A stretch of DNA of 20,475 nt from a virus (IMGVR_UViG_3300030329_004528:1-20475), one strand, 5' to 3'; positions 4,838 to 11,818 are shown, numbered from the stretch's first letter. The notes: generated by a model not told the origin, from the sequence alone. Numbers and translations: made by a program.

Positions 4838-5519
4838 AGAGGAGAAAGGCAAACCTAACATGGTCTATGCAAAAAGAGAAACCTTGATGAAGTTCGCCAG
4901 CTTGACCCGAACCGGCTACTACGAATCAATAATAACGCTGAAAAGCAAAGGGTTAATATCCCCCGTTATCAGCGATTATGGCCAAACTTCCTTTATCGTT
5001 AATCTTGAGTCCGAAATACGGACAGAGTCCGAAATACGGACGGATGAGTCCGAAATACGGACGGATGAGTCCGAAATACGGACTCCCCTTACTAGTAATC
5101 CTAATACTAATCCTAATACTCTTATCATAGAGAAATCGGTATTCCTTGAAAGGGTGAAGATGGGAGCAGCGATCCCTCCTGACTTTGCCGATGAGTGGTA
5201 TGAGGATTGTATCCGTAAAGGCTACTTCCTCCAGCCCAACGGTAAGATCAGGCCGTTCGGGACTCAACTCCACCACATGGTGAGTGAATGTCAGTCTTGG
5301 TTTAATAAAAGGCGAAAAACTGCGCCGGATTCAACAAGGCCGGAATCCACCTATGAACGAAGGCAGCGCCTCGACGCCTTGGAGATTCTGATTAGGGAAC
5401 ACAACGGAAATCCCGATTCCAAGGAGCGTCAACGCGCCACACAGGAGGAAATTGCCGATTTCAAGGCACTCAAGAAGGATCGAAACCAAATACTAAACGA
5501 AATAGGACGAAGAAAATGA
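4746..5519 (+). CDS. Phage replication initiator, lambda O-like (winged-helix N-terminus)
   Basis: 257-aa protein. Residues 18-85 (helix TKLLLVAMAALAKEE, recognition part RETLMKFASLTRTGYYESII, then LKSKGLISPV) match the HTH_36/replication-protein winged helix that binds origin iterons. Residues 88-113 are encoded by four repeats and read as four ESEIRT units. A linker of SNPNTNPNT follows, then a C-terminal domain (133-190, with ADEWYEDCIRKGYF and GTQLHHMVSECQSWFNKRRK) like the end of many phage replisome organisers, and a charged tail. The gene overlaps the helicase gene by ATGA. By analogy with lambda O, it would bind the repeats in its own gene and recruit the helicase. The start at 4746 lacks a strong Shine-Dalgarno. 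Confidence 0.75.
   Translation: MGKPLTWLAINEEIDNPRTKLLLVAMAALAKEEKGKPNMVYAKRETLMKFASLTRTGYYESIITLKSKGLISPVISDYGQTSFIVNLESEIRTESEIRTDESEIRTDESEIRTPLTSNPNTNPNTLIIEKSVFLERVKMGAAIPPDFADEWYEDCIRKGYFLQPNGKIRPFGTQLHHMVSECQSWFNKRRKTAPDSTRPESTYERRQRLDALEILIREHNGNPDSKERQRATQEEIADFKALKKDRNQILNEIGRRK
5007..5083. repeat. Four iteron-like palindromic repeats, candidate origin
   Basis: GAGTCCGAAATACGGAC occurs four times without mismatch: 5007-5023, 5025-5041, 5046-5062 and 5067-5083. Start-to-start spacing is 18, 21 and 21 bp, close to two helical turns. Each copy contains GTCCG / CGGAC arms around AAATA, and the fourth extends to 7-bp arms (GAGTCCG / CGGACTC). All spacings are multiples of three and keep the initiator frame. 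The layout matches lambda ori, whose four O-binding iterons lie inside gene O. Confidence 0.8.
5096..5119. repeat. Two tandem AT-rich 12-mers, candidate unwinding element
   Basis: TAATCCTAATAC is repeated back to back at 5096-5107 and 5108-5119, within an AT-rich stretch (about 5090-5150) immediately downstream of the four iterons. Iterons followed by AT-rich direct repeats is the standard arrangement of a DNA unwinding element at iteron-based origins. The reading frame codes SNPNTNPNT here. Confidence 0.65.
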
Positions 5520-6955
5520 CGGAATCAGAGACTTTACACTCAATCGACGCGGAAAAAGGGCTGCTGGGCTGCTGCATAGCCGATCCGGCCACCAGTTTAA
5601 GTCTGATTATTGATCGGCTAGGCACAATCACGCCTGAAAAATCGTTCTACGCTGTCCGGCACAAGCTCATTTTCAAGACCATGTGCAAGATGTTCTCCAA
5701 TGGCGACGCCATCAGTCTGGCTTCGCTCAATGTGGAGCTAAAAAAAGCGGAGCCGGATCAGGATTTCATCCAGTATCTTTGTGAGCTTGAAGATTTGGCG
5801 GTAACGCCCGGCTTGGCAGAATATTTCCTTCGCGAAGTGTGGGAACAGATGCTGCGGAGGCAGACGATCCGAGTCTGCAATACCATCGTCACCGAGCTGA
5901 AGAAGCCGGAGGATCATGGGGGCATCCCGGCAGTCGTGGATCGGGCCGAGGTGGCCCTGCTGGATGCCAACTCGAAAAACAAGGGCGGCGACAGTCAATC
6001 TCTGGATCAACTGCTCAACGATTTCGCCGTTGAGATGGACAATTACAAGTACGGTGAGGGCCGAATTACCGGCATCTCCACCGGGTACGAATACTTGGAC
6101 AAAATGACCGGCGGATTGCACCCGTCTGAAATGGTCGTTTTGGCTGGCCGCCCCGGTTCTGGGAAAACCTCGATCGGGATGAACATCGTGGAAAACATGG
6201 TCATGGCTGGCAAATCGGTGGGGGTGTTCTCACTTGAAATGAGCGCCCTAGAGCTGGTCAAGCGCCTGATCTTCTCCCGTTGTCGTGGGGATTATCAAAA
6301 GTACCGCACCGGCTTCATGGATAAAAAGAAGGATTTGCCTCCCGTCAGCCATGCTGTCGCGGAATTTTCGGGCAAAGGGATTCACATCGACGACGGTAAC
6401 GGAACCATCACCGACATCCGTGCCAAGGCACGCCGGATGAAGCAGATGCACGGCATCGACTTGGTTGTCATCGACTATGTCCAACTGGTCGCCGGGGATT
6501 CCAATTACCAATCCAGAGAGAACGAGGTCGCCAAGGTTTCGATGGGGATCAAGCAACTGGCCAAGGAGCTGAATGTGCCGGTGCTCGCTCTGGCGCAAAT
6601 GAACCGGGAATCCGAAAGGGATTCTGGAAACCGCGCCCCCCGCATGACGGATTTACGCGAAACGGGTCAACTGGAGCAGGATGCAGACTGCATTATGATG
6701 CTGCACGAAGTCCGGCCCAAGGACGAGAAGGAGGAGGAGGATTGGAAGAAGGCCGGGATCGGTGAGAACGCCAAGACCGGCTGGGACTGCGCGGTGCTGG
6801 CCAGAAACCTCTACATCACCAAGCAGCGCAACGGCCCGGTGGGCGATTGCCATTTCATGTTCCACAAATCCTCCATGACTTTTGAGGAAAGAACCCCATC
6901 CAAGGTGGAGGAGATGATAATGCACAATGGGAAATTAAAGGATTTGGCAACATGA
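5516..6955 (+). CDS. dnaB: Replicative DNA helicase, DnaB family
   Basis: 479-aa protein, near full length for DnaB. The N-terminal domain (about 5-110, with DAEKGLLGCCI and the YxxxHxxIF-like YAVRHKLIFKTM) is followed by a linker helix and a RecA-type ATPase. The ATPase shows Walker A GRPGSGKT at 211-218, catalytic Glu in SLEM (241), Walker B LVVIDY at 316-321, the LAQMNR motif near 359-364, and DLRETGQLEQDAD (379-391) with the conserved arginine. It unwinds DNA 5' to 3' as a hexameric ring at the fork. It overlaps the initiator gene by ATGA, so the two are probably made together. Having its own helicase suggests it needs the host loader or relies on the initiator for loading. Confidence 0.95.
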   Translation: MTESETLHSIDAEKGLLGCCIADPATSLSLIIDRLGTITPEKSFYAVRHKLIFKTMCKMFSNGDAISLASLNVELKKAEPDQDFIQYLCELEDLAVTPGLAEYFLREVWEQMLRRQTIRVCNTIVTELKKPEDHGGIPAVVDRAEVALLDANSKNKGGDSQSLDQLLNDFAVEMDNYKYGEGRITGISTGYEYLDKMTGGLHPSEMVVLAGRPGSGKTSIGMNIVENMVMAGKSVGVFSLEMSALELVKRLIFSRCRGDYQKYRTGFMDKKKDLPPVSHAVAEFSGKGIHIDDGNGTITDIRAKARRMKQMHGIDLVVIDYVQLVAGDSNYQSRENEVAKVSMGIKQLAKELNVPVLALAQMNRESERDSGNRAPRMTDLRETGQLEQDADCIMMLHEVRPKDEKEEEDWKKAGIGENAKTGWDCAVLARNLYITKQRNGPVGDCHFMFHKSSMTFEERTPSKVEEMIMHNGKLKDLAT

Positions 6956-7161
6956 AGACGAAATACGGTTGGAGTGCTGTCCGCCACAGGCATTTTATGC
7001 AGCGGTCTTTGAGTGAGAGGGAGAGGTTGGAACGGGCGCATCCAACCCCTTGTCCTTGGAAGTATAAGCGTGAACATAAAGTTTATCCGAAGCCGGTTCA
7101 CGCAAACTGTTGCAGTCAATGGGAGAGGAAGTGGAACGGCTATTGGTGGGAGGAGGCGTGA
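6952..7161 (+). CDS. Small basic, Trp-rich hypothetical protein
   Basis: 69-aa protein coupled to the helicase gene by ATGA. It is rich in Arg, Lys, His and Trp (WKYKREHKVYPKPVH, ERKWNGYWWEEA) with two adjacent cysteines (ANCCSQW), so a small nucleic-acid-associated or metal-binding protein is possible, though no motif is diagnostic. The ATG is preceded by TTTGGCAAC rather than a good Shine-Dalgarno, so expression probably depends on coupling. No family recognised. Confidence 0.55.
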   Translation: MKTKYGWSAVRHRHFMQRSLSERERLERAHPTPCPWKYKREHKVYPKPVHANCCSQWERKWNGYWWEEA

Positions 7162-7172
7162 ATTTAGGCAAC

Positions 7173-7304
7173 ATGAAAAAACCTTGCCGCATAAAGGCGA
7201 GGATGCTTGGCAACACCGTAGCTTCATGTTCCCCGCCGAGTGGTGGGGGTGGCCGCAGCTCCGGCTGGTTTTATTGGTTTTTCCTGCCGGGGCTGGAACT
7301 TTGA
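7173..7304 (+). CDS. Very small doubtful ORF
   Basis: 43-aa frame starting MKKPCRIKARMLGNTVASCS, with a Gly/Ser linker and a hydrophobic aromatic end (GWFYWFFLPGLEL). The upstream sequence TTTAGGCAACATGAA resembles that before the gene at 6952 (TTTGGCAACATGAA). Its stop lies 1 nt before the next start (7306). It could be a tiny membrane-associated peptide, or simply a gap between genes. Confidence 0.25.
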   Translation: MKKPCRIKARMLGNTVASCSPPSGGGGRSSGWFYWFFLPGLEL

Positions 7305-7305
7305 G

Positions 7306-7509
7306 ATGTGGAAAAAAATGAAAGATCAGGAGCCGGAAAGCGGCGCGGAGGTGCTGGTGAAGGAGGCAGGCGGTCTGCCTCCCTCCCTGCGCTGGCTCGC
7401 GGAATACGACTCTGGAAAAGGCGGGTTCCACATCGTCAACGGAGGTTTTTTGGAGACCGGGGATGTTTCTCATTGGATGGAAATCCCCCCGGTTCCAGAG
7501 GAGAAATAA
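7306..7509 (+). CDS. DUF551-like hypothetical protein
   Basis: 67-aa protein starting MWKKMKDQEPESGAEVLVKE. It follows the DUF551 layout as I remember it: an N-terminal W-x-x-M/I region with EPESGAEVLV (LPExGxxVLV-like), a central strand with W (LRWLAEYD), and the characteristic end VSHWMEIPPVPEE (consensus near VTHWMPLPEPP). The family is widespread in phages and has no established function. ATG 7318 (second Met) is an alternative start. It is followed after 2 nt by the next gene. Confidence 0.7.
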   Translation: MWKKMKDQEPESGAEVLVKEAGGLPPSLRWLAEYDSGKGGFHIVNGGFLETGDVSHWMEIPPVPEEK

Positions 7510-7511
7510 CA

Positions 7512-7733
7512 ATGGCAAAAGTAAAAAACGGACGACTGTTCAAGGTCGAAAACAAGGGCCGAAAATTCGGCGCAAATGAGTTCTATGCCTTCACCTATCT
7601 GGAGGACAGCGACGGCGACAACGAGACTCCCTATTTGTTCACGCCAAGCCAGTTGGAGGTGGCCAAGATTCGGGCGGAAAAGAACCCAGAGGACTTGCTC
7701 AAGAAAGACAGACTCACCGATTGGTTTGATTGA
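7512..7733 (+). CDS. Hypothetical phage protein
   Basis: 73-aa protein starting MAKVKNGRLFKVENKGRKFG. AGAGGAGAAATAACA before ATG 7512 is a strong Shine-Dalgarno. It appears to be a compact beta domain (GRLFKVENKGRKFGANEFYA then FTYLEDSDGDNETPYLFT) followed by a helix (PSQLEVAKIRAEKNPEDLL). Small proteins of this type, ending in a helix of xxQLEVAxxRAxKNPEDxx, recur in phages and are usually unassigned. The stop overlaps the next ATG as TGATG. Longer reading of this frame upstream overlaps the DUF551-like gene and is rejected. Confidence 0.75.
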   Translation: MAKVKNGRLFKVENKGRKFGANEFYAFTYLEDSDGDNETPYLFTPSQLEVAKIRAEKNPEDLLKKDRLTDWFD

Positions 7734-8113
7734 TGACAGCTTACTTTCCTTGTGAATATTGTGATTTGAAACAGTTAATGGACGATGATCCTTATTTGTT
7801 TCATGGGCTTACCAAAGAAAGAGAGATAAAGTTCAAGGAATGGTTGCCTAATAATATGCACATCTATGACGCCTTCTTTCGGTACGCTACTGAATTAAGG
7901 TGTCACGGACACAGAGAGTATTATTCCGCCCGTGCCATTTGGGAACGGTTGCGATGGGACACTTTGCTGCAAGATTCTGGTGGCCCTCCCCCCAAAATTT
8001 CTGATCTGAATATGCCTTTTGTTTCGTGGCTGGCTATGTATGCGGAGCCACACTTGAGTGGGATGTTCAGGAAACGCAGAAAACGGGAAGAAGGAGGTTC
8101 TCTTAATGAATAA
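7733..8113 (+). CDS. Hypothetical phage protein
   Basis: 126-aa protein. Starting at ATG 7733 (TGATG overlap) is preferred over TTG 7730. It begins with a CEYC pair. The middle (NNMHIYDAFFRYATELRCHG then YSARAIWERLRWDTLL) and the end (MPFVSWLAMYAEPHLSGMFR then KRRKREEG) resemble a small phage family of unknown function with an SARxIxExxRW core and a final F-x-x-R/K motif. The gene is visibly more AT-rich than its neighbours, which may indicate a separate origin. No catalytic motif identified. Confidence 0.7.
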   Translation: MTAYFPCEYCDLKQLMDDDPYLFHGLTKEREIKFKEWLPNNMHIYDAFFRYATELRCHGHREYYSARAIWERLRWDTLLQDSGGPPPKISDLNMPFVSWLAMYAEPHLSGMFRKRRKREEGGSLNE

Positions 8114-8273
8114 AGAAATAAAGGCCATTTTGGAGGAGCCGGAAACTGAAGACCGGCGTGAACTGGAGCGGAAGGTTTCACATATAAGAGTCATCGATCT
8201 GGTGGTCTCTTTCATTTCCATTCTGTTCAAAATCGTCTGTCTGAAAGTCAGGAACTTCATCAAGAAGCTATGA
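8106..8273 (+). CDS. Small protein with C-terminal membrane segment
   Basis: 55-aa protein, MNKEIKAILEEPETEDRREL then a hydrophobic stretch VIDLVVSFISILFKIVCLKV (about residues 27-46) and a basic end RNFIKKL. GGAGG about 10 nt upstream supports ATG 8106. It overlaps the previous stop by 8 nt and the next start by ATGA. The layout (charged cytoplasmic N-terminus, single membrane helix, basic tail) suggests a small inner-membrane protein of unknown role. AT-rich like the preceding gene. Confidence 0.6.
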   Translation: MNKEIKAILEEPETEDRRELERKVSHIRVIDLVVSFISILFKIVCLKVRNFIKKL

Positions 8274-8638
8274 AACAAAAAAACAAACTATACCATTACA
8301 ATGCCGAAATCACCCGCGTCGTGGATGGCGACACGGTCGATGCCTTCATCGATCTGGGGTTCGATATGCACTCAAAGCAGCGCGTCAGGCTCTTTGGCAT
8401 CAATACGCCGGAGTGTCGAACGCGGGATAAGGAGGAAAAGAAGAAGGGTCTTGCGGCCAAGGCGTTCGTTTGTGAGTCGCTCAAGCAGAACAAGAACAAA
8501 TGCGTCATCAAGACCCGTCTGGACAAGAAGGGGAAATTCGGGCGCGTGTTGGGGGTTGTGTATGTGGCCGACTACAACTTGAACTCTCTGCTCGTCGAGA
8601 AGGGCCATGCCGTCAGGTATTACGGGGGGAAACGGTAG
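8270..8638 (+). CDS. Thermonuclease-family nuclease (SNase homologue)
   Basis: 122-aa protein of the staphylococcal nuclease family. It shows the VVDGDT motif (17-22), RLFGINTPE (40-48) and KFGRVLG (89-95). R40, E48 and R92 correspond to the catalytic Arg35, Glu43 and Arg87 of the archetype, and D21 to a calcium ligand. Asn45 replaces the usual Asp40, a change seen in some phage-type homologues. The end LNSLLVEKGHAVRY is also typical. No signal peptide is visible, so it should act inside the cell as a Ca-dependent nuclease on host DNA or RNA. It is coupled by ATGA to the upstream gene and lies 1 nt before the next. Confidence 0.9.
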   Translation: MKQKNKLYHYNAEITRVVDGDTVDAFIDLGFDMHSKQRVRLFGINTPECRTRDKEEKKKGLAAKAFVCESLKQNKNKCVIKTRLDKKGKFGRVLGVVYVADYNLNSLLVEKGHAVRYYGGKR

Positions 8639-8639
8639 C

Positions 8640-8858
8640 ATGATGTCTGACGAGGAGATCAGGGACGACGCGCTGGTGGCCTTTTCGCTCCGTGCGACCG
8701 CGAAATTCAACAGCGGCATCAGGGAGCATAACCCGAACGGAGACCGGGGCATGATGAAGATGACTCAACTTCAGCGGATCAAGGCGGCTCAAGAGGAGTG
8801 CATGGACACTTGGTTTTACCTTTATTCGATGGAAATCGCAGAACTGGAAAAACGCTAA
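8640..8858 (+). CDS. Hypothetical phage protein, possibly MazG-like helical
   Basis: 72-aa protein starting MMSDEEIRDDALVAFSLRAT. GGGGGGAAACGGTAG upstream gives a usable Shine-Dalgarno. The central FNSGIREHNPNGDRGMMKM and the end RIKAAQEECMDTWFYLYSME resemble short phage proteins in which an E-E-x-x-D helix (EECMD) recalls all-alpha NTP pyrophosphatases of the MazG type. The other helix expected to complete that site is not obvious, so function remains tentative. The stop overlaps the next ATG as TAATG. Confidence 0.65.
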   Translation: MMSDEEIRDDALVAFSLRATAKFNSGIREHNPNGDRGMMKMTQLQRIKAAQEECMDTWFYLYSMEIAELEKR

Positions 8859-9079
8859 TGAGAAAATCAAAAGGAATGACCGGCGGCTCAATCAAGCAGC
8901 CGGATGTGCTGGAGGACGGCAGCGACATTGATCCGAGCCAGATCGTTGGCCTTAAAAAACTGATAAACGACGGCAGCAACCGCTTTTGGGCGAAGCGCGG
9001 CATGGTCGATCCCTCGACCGAGCGGGGGTATCACTATGGACAAAAATCAAAATCTAAAGGAACAGAAAACCCCGGCTAA
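8858..9079 (+). CDS. Small basic hypothetical protein
   Basis: 73-aa protein starting MRKSKGMTGGSIKQPDVLED, with a Lys/Gly-rich end (GYHYGQKSKSKGTENPG) that overlaps the next gene by 44 nt. It contains a short helix (PSQIVGLKKLINDGSNRFW) and AKRGMVDPSTERG. No family recognised. Start supported by TAATG coupling to the preceding gene. Confidence 0.6.
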   Translation: MRKSKGMTGGSIKQPDVLEDGSDIDPSQIVGLKKLINDGSNRFWAKRGMVDPSTERGYHYGQKSKSKGTENPG

Positions 9080-9677
9080 ATCCCCTCTCCTGCCTGCTGC
9101 TGTTCAGAATGAACTGTTTTCGGACGAGGAGTTTGCCTCTGGCCGGGAGCTGGTGGAAGCCTACGAGGCCAAGCCGGGGAAGTTCAGCGGAAAGATTCTG
9201 GAGCGCCGCAAGGAGCTGGTGGACACGATCCTGATGCACATTGTCGATGGCTGGTCGGCCCTTGCGATTTCAAAGGTTTACCGCATCAGTAGAAACTCCA
9301 TCCAAGCTCTGATTCAGCGCGCCGAGGACGATGGCCGGATCGCCGCCTTTGAGAATCGCTTGGCGGGGGCTTTGAAGTACAATGTCATGCTTTCAACCGA
9401 GGTGGTTCAAGAGCATTTGGAGTCTGGGAATGCCACCATGAAGGATGCCTACATGAACATGGGCATTAGTGCGGATAAGCTCTTTGTTCTCTTGGGTAAG
9501 GCCACCAGCCGGGTGGAGCACAGTTACAAGGACAATAGCAAGGAGTACGAGGCGGATGTGAAGGCGCTGATCGAGGAGGGGAAGAAACTTTTAGAGGAGA
9601 AAAAAGTGGCAATCGATGTCGAATCAAGAACAGAAATTCAAGGGGTTCAAGCAGACCCCGTTCGCGGCGATACCTGA
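9036..9677 (+). CDS. Putative terminase small subunit
   Basis: 213-aa protein starting MDKNQNLKEQKTPAKSPLLP. The identification rests on position immediately before the large terminase, plus a DNA-binding-like centre: ILMHIVDGWSALAISKVYRI followed by SRNSIQALIQRAEDDGR resembles a helix-turn-helix of the small-terminase/homeodomain kind, then helices (NVMLSTEVVQEHLESG, ADKLFVLLGKAT) that could form the oligomerisation region. The acidic C-terminal helix (ALIEEGKKLLEEKKVA) could contact the large subunit. GGGGGT upstream serves as Shine-Dalgarno. It overlaps the previous gene by 44 nt and the large subunit by 62 nt. A generic HTH regulator is the alternative. Confidence 0.65.
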   Translation: MDKNQNLKEQKTPAKSPLLPAAVQNELFSDEEFASGRELVEAYEAKPGKFSGKILERRKELVDTILMHIVDGWSALAISKVYRISRNSIQALIQRAEDDGRIAAFENRLAGALKYNVMLSTEVVQEHLESGNATMKDAYMNMGISADKLFVLLGKATSRVEHSYKDNSKEYEADVKALIEEGKKLLEEKKVAIDVESRTEIQGVQADPVRGDT

Positions 9678-11325
9678 AATCACGCCGGAGGAACTGGCCA
9701 TTATCGGCCAATCCAAGGGGTTGAGGAAGGTGATGGATGTCCTTGAGCGCCGTGAGAAGATCATTCATGCCGCCAAGGTAGATCCGCTGCGTTCGGGCAT
9801 CGTGCTCGATCCTTGGAAGGATGCCTACCGGCTGCTGGAGGAATGCGATGAAATTTTGATTCTGGGAGGCAATCGCGCCTCCAAGACGGATTTTGCGGCG
9901 CGGGTAGCCGTGGAAACTATGGTCGAGGAAGACCGCCGTAATGTGTGGTGTCTGCACTCTACTCTGCCGAGTTCGATCGAGATGCAGCAGCCTGTTATCC
10001 GCCGCTATCTCCCCACGGAGTGGCGTGACATCGGGAAGCAGGGTCAAACCACCAATGTTCGCTGGACAGACAAGGGCGGTTTTGCCGATCAGGTTTTTAT
10101 TCTCCCCAACGGCTCCCGTTGCCGCTTCTTAAATTACTCCATGCAGGAGAGCGTGTTTGAGGGCGGCGAACTTGACCTGATCTGGGCCGACGAGCTGATC
10201 GGGTACGAACTGGTCAAGACGCTCCGTTTCCGTATCGCCACCCGTTCCGGCAAGCTCATCATCTCGTTCACGCCGGTCAAGGGCTACAGCATGGTGGTCA
10301 AGGAGTTCATTGCAGGGGCAAGGGTTCTGGAGTCCCGCCCTGCCCCTCTGCTTGAGCAGGATCGGGTTCATGTGCCAGGTTGTCCGCCGGGCGAGATGCC
10401 CTACATCCTCCAGCCCATGCGCGGCAACGCGCGCGTGATCTGTTTTCACTCCATCTGGAACCCGTTCGGCGGGTACGGCAACATCGTCAAGATGCTGGAG
10501 GGCAAGACCTCGGAGGAAATCAAGATTCGGGCCTACGGCTGGGCCGAGCGTCTGGAGGGCAAGGCGTTCCCCAAGTTCAACGAGAAGGTTCATGTCGTCG
10601 ATCCCAAGGACATCCCAACCAAGGGAACCCGTTACTGCTCCTGCGATCCCGGCGGAACCAAAAACTGGTTTCTCAAGTGGTATCTTGTGGATGATCTGGA
10701 TCGGGTCTGGCTGTACCGGGAGTGGCCGGATCGCAAGCAGTACGGCGAATGGGCGCTGCCGGGCGACAAGCCGGACGGCAAGCCGGGGCCAGCCCAGACC
10801 CCGTTGGGAATGTCGATCCTCTCCTACAAGCGCCTGCTGGCCGAGCTGGAGGGTTCCGAGGAAATCTTTGAGCGCGTGATCGATCCGCGCGGCGGAGGGG
10901 CGGAGGTTCCCAACATCAAGCAGGGTCAGAGCATCATCAGCATGATGGAGGAGGAACAGACCTCTATGGACGGCGAGGTGGTGGGGCCAGCTTATATCTG
11001 GTACGCCGGGCCGGGCGGCGACATCGAGGACGGGATCACGGTCATCAACGATATGTTTGATTTCGACGACACCCAGCCGGTCAACGCCATGAACAGCCCC
11101 CGCTTCTTCATCTCCAGCGCCTGCGAACAGAGCATCTATGCCTACTCGGAATACACCGGTCTGGACGGATTGAGGGGCGCGCTCAAGGATGTGGTTGATC
11201 CTGATCGCTACCTGTTCAAGCGCGGCGTCTTCTATGTGGACGATCATGTGATGCAGGCCACGGGCGGCGCGCAGCCGCTCGGCGCGTTTGGGCGCTCGGC
11301 GCGGTATTCGGACTTTGACTTATGA
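9616..11325 (+). CDS. terL: Terminase large subunit (packaging ATPase/nuclease)
   Basis: 569-aa protein that drives DNA into the prohead and cuts concatemers. The ATPase domain has Walker A GGNRASKT (84-91), a variant with Ser where Gly usually precedes Lys, Walker B LDLIWADE (186-193) with catalytic Glu193, and coupling motif SFTP (217-220). The nuclease domain starts near YCSCDPGGTKN (340-350), with Asp344 as first metal ligand, Asp423 in ERVIDPRGGG, and a C-terminal acidic cluster (527-543) as likely further ligands. The start is chosen at ATG 9616 within the upstream gene. It ends ATGA-coupled to an HTH gene. Subtype (cos or headful) cannot be decided from sequence alone. Confidence 0.93.
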   Translation: MSNQEQKFKGFKQTPFAAIPEITPEELAIIGQSKGLRKVMDVLERREKIIHAAKVDPLRSGIVLDPWKDAYRLLEECDEILILGGNRASKTDFAARVAVETMVEEDRRNVWCLHSTLPSSIEMQQPVIRRYLPTEWRDIGKQGQTTNVRWTDKGGFADQVFILPNGSRCRFLNYSMQESVFEGGELDLIWADELIGYELVKTLRFRIATRSGKLIISFTPVKGYSMVVKEFIAGARVLESRPAPLLEQDRVHVPGCPPGEMPYILQPMRGNARVICFHSIWNPFGGYGNIVKMLEGKTSEEIKIRAYGWAERLEGKAFPKFNEKVHVVDPKDIPTKGTRYCSCDPGGTKNWFLKWYLVDDLDRVWLYREWPDRKQYGEWALPGDKPDGKPGPAQTPLGMSILSYKRLLAELEGSEEIFERVIDPRGGGAEVPNIKQGQSIISMMEEEQTSMDGEVVGPAYIWYAGPGGDIEDGITVINDMFDFDDTQPVNAMNSPRFFISSACEQSIYAYSEYTGLDGLRGALKDVVDPDRYLFKRGVFYVDDHVMQATGGAQPLGAFGRSARYSDFDL

Positions 11326-11525
11326 AATTCAACGATCTGCCACTTCTGCTCAAGCCGTATCGAGTCTCGGAGATCACCGGGATGACGAAGCGGCGGCTCC
11401 GTGATCTGGTCAGTAATGGCGAGCTGGAGGTGATCTACACGAAAGGACGGCGTCAACCTCTCTACAAGCGGGAGAGCGTCAGGGTGTTTTTAAAGCTGGA
11501 AGGAAATGAAGAACTACGAAGATAA
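11322..11525 (+). CDS. Small HTH protein after terminase
   Basis: 67-aa protein, ATGA-coupled to the large terminase. LKPYRVSEITGMTKRRLRDL (9-28) followed by VSNGELEVIYTKGRRQPLYK is a helix-turn-helix with a wing of the MerR/excisionase type, and RESVRVFLK a final helix. Small HTH genes are unusual between packaging and capsid genes. It may regulate the adjacent intergenic repeats (11752-11789) or act with the terminase, both inferred. Overlaps the next ORF by 20 nt. Confidence 0.7.
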   Translation: MKFNDLPLLLKPYRVSEITGMTKRRLRDLVSNGELEVIYTKGRRQPLYKRESVRVFLKLEGNEELRR

Positions 11526-11745
11526 AGAAAAGAGGAACGCGGACTTGGCTATTCTTGCCGTCGATCACCGATTCGGCGCGTTGCTGGACTTGTTGGGCGA
11601 ATTGCATATCGCGGAATCCGTGATCGCGAGCGACCCCAACATTGCCTCCGATCATGGTCGGCTCGCCTTTTATGTGGGCCGGATGGATTGTTACCGGCTC
11701 ATTAAAGATCATTTGACGGCTCTGGCCGGAGATGATGATACCTAA
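11506..11745 (+). CDS. Hypothetical protein
   Basis: 79-aa protein starting MKNYEDKEKRNADLAILAVD. GGAAGGA lies close upstream of ATG 11506. It is helical throughout (FGALLDLLGELHIAESVI, then LAFYVGRMDCYRLIKDHLTA). The phrase GRLAFYVGRMDCYRLIxxHL suggests a small helical bundle as seen in other short phage proteins, family not identified. It is the last gene before the intergenic repeat/terminator region. Confidence 0.65.
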   Translation: MKNYEDKEKRNADLAILAVDHRFGALLDLLGELHIAESVIASDPNIASDHGRLAFYVGRMDCYRLIKDHLTALAGDDDT

Positions 11746-11751
11746 TTTCGC

Positions 11752-11789
11752 ACCGTTTAATACCGTTTAATACCGTTTAAACCCGTTTA
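11752..11789 (+). repeat. Four CCGTTTA repeats at 10-bp spacing
   Basis: CCGTTTA begins at 11753, 11763, 11773 and 11783, exactly 10 bp apart, in units ACCGTTTAAT, ACCGTTTAAT, ACCGTTTAAA and CCCGTTTAGA. Helical phasing puts all copies on one face of the DNA, as expected for cooperative binding sites or a bend. The TTTAAT parts resemble a -10 box, but no matching -35 is visible. Confidence 0.7.
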
Positions 11790-11795
11790 GACATA

Positions 11796-11810
11796 CCCGG
11801 TGTTGCCGGG
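11796..11810 (+). other. Small hairpin between repeats and terminator
   Basis: CCCGG (11796-11800) and CCGGG (11806-11810) form a perfect 5-bp stem around TGTTG. It is followed by GGGAGGAACTGAACCC, then GTG and TAA, i.e. a Shine-Dalgarno-like sequence with an immediate start-stop pair before the terminator. Could be part of a short structured RNA or leader. Confidence 0.4.
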
Positions 11811-11818
11811 AGGAACTG

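Noticed and set aside
5007-5119. CRISPR-like array
   Set aside because: Repeats are separated by only 1-4 bp, have no unique spacers, and lie in frame in a protein gene. An iteron set fits much better.
6811-7518. Minus-strand open frame of 235 codons opposite helicase end and small genes
   Set aside because: Crosses several well-formed plus-strand genes with Shine-Dalgarno sites and coupling. No recognisable domain, no start signal.
10129-11247. Long minus-strand open frame (372 codons) opposite the large terminase
   Set aside because: It is the mirror of a gene with strong terminase motifs. The product is Leu/Asp/Val-rich without recognisable domains, and the openness follows from the GC-rich third positions of the real gene.
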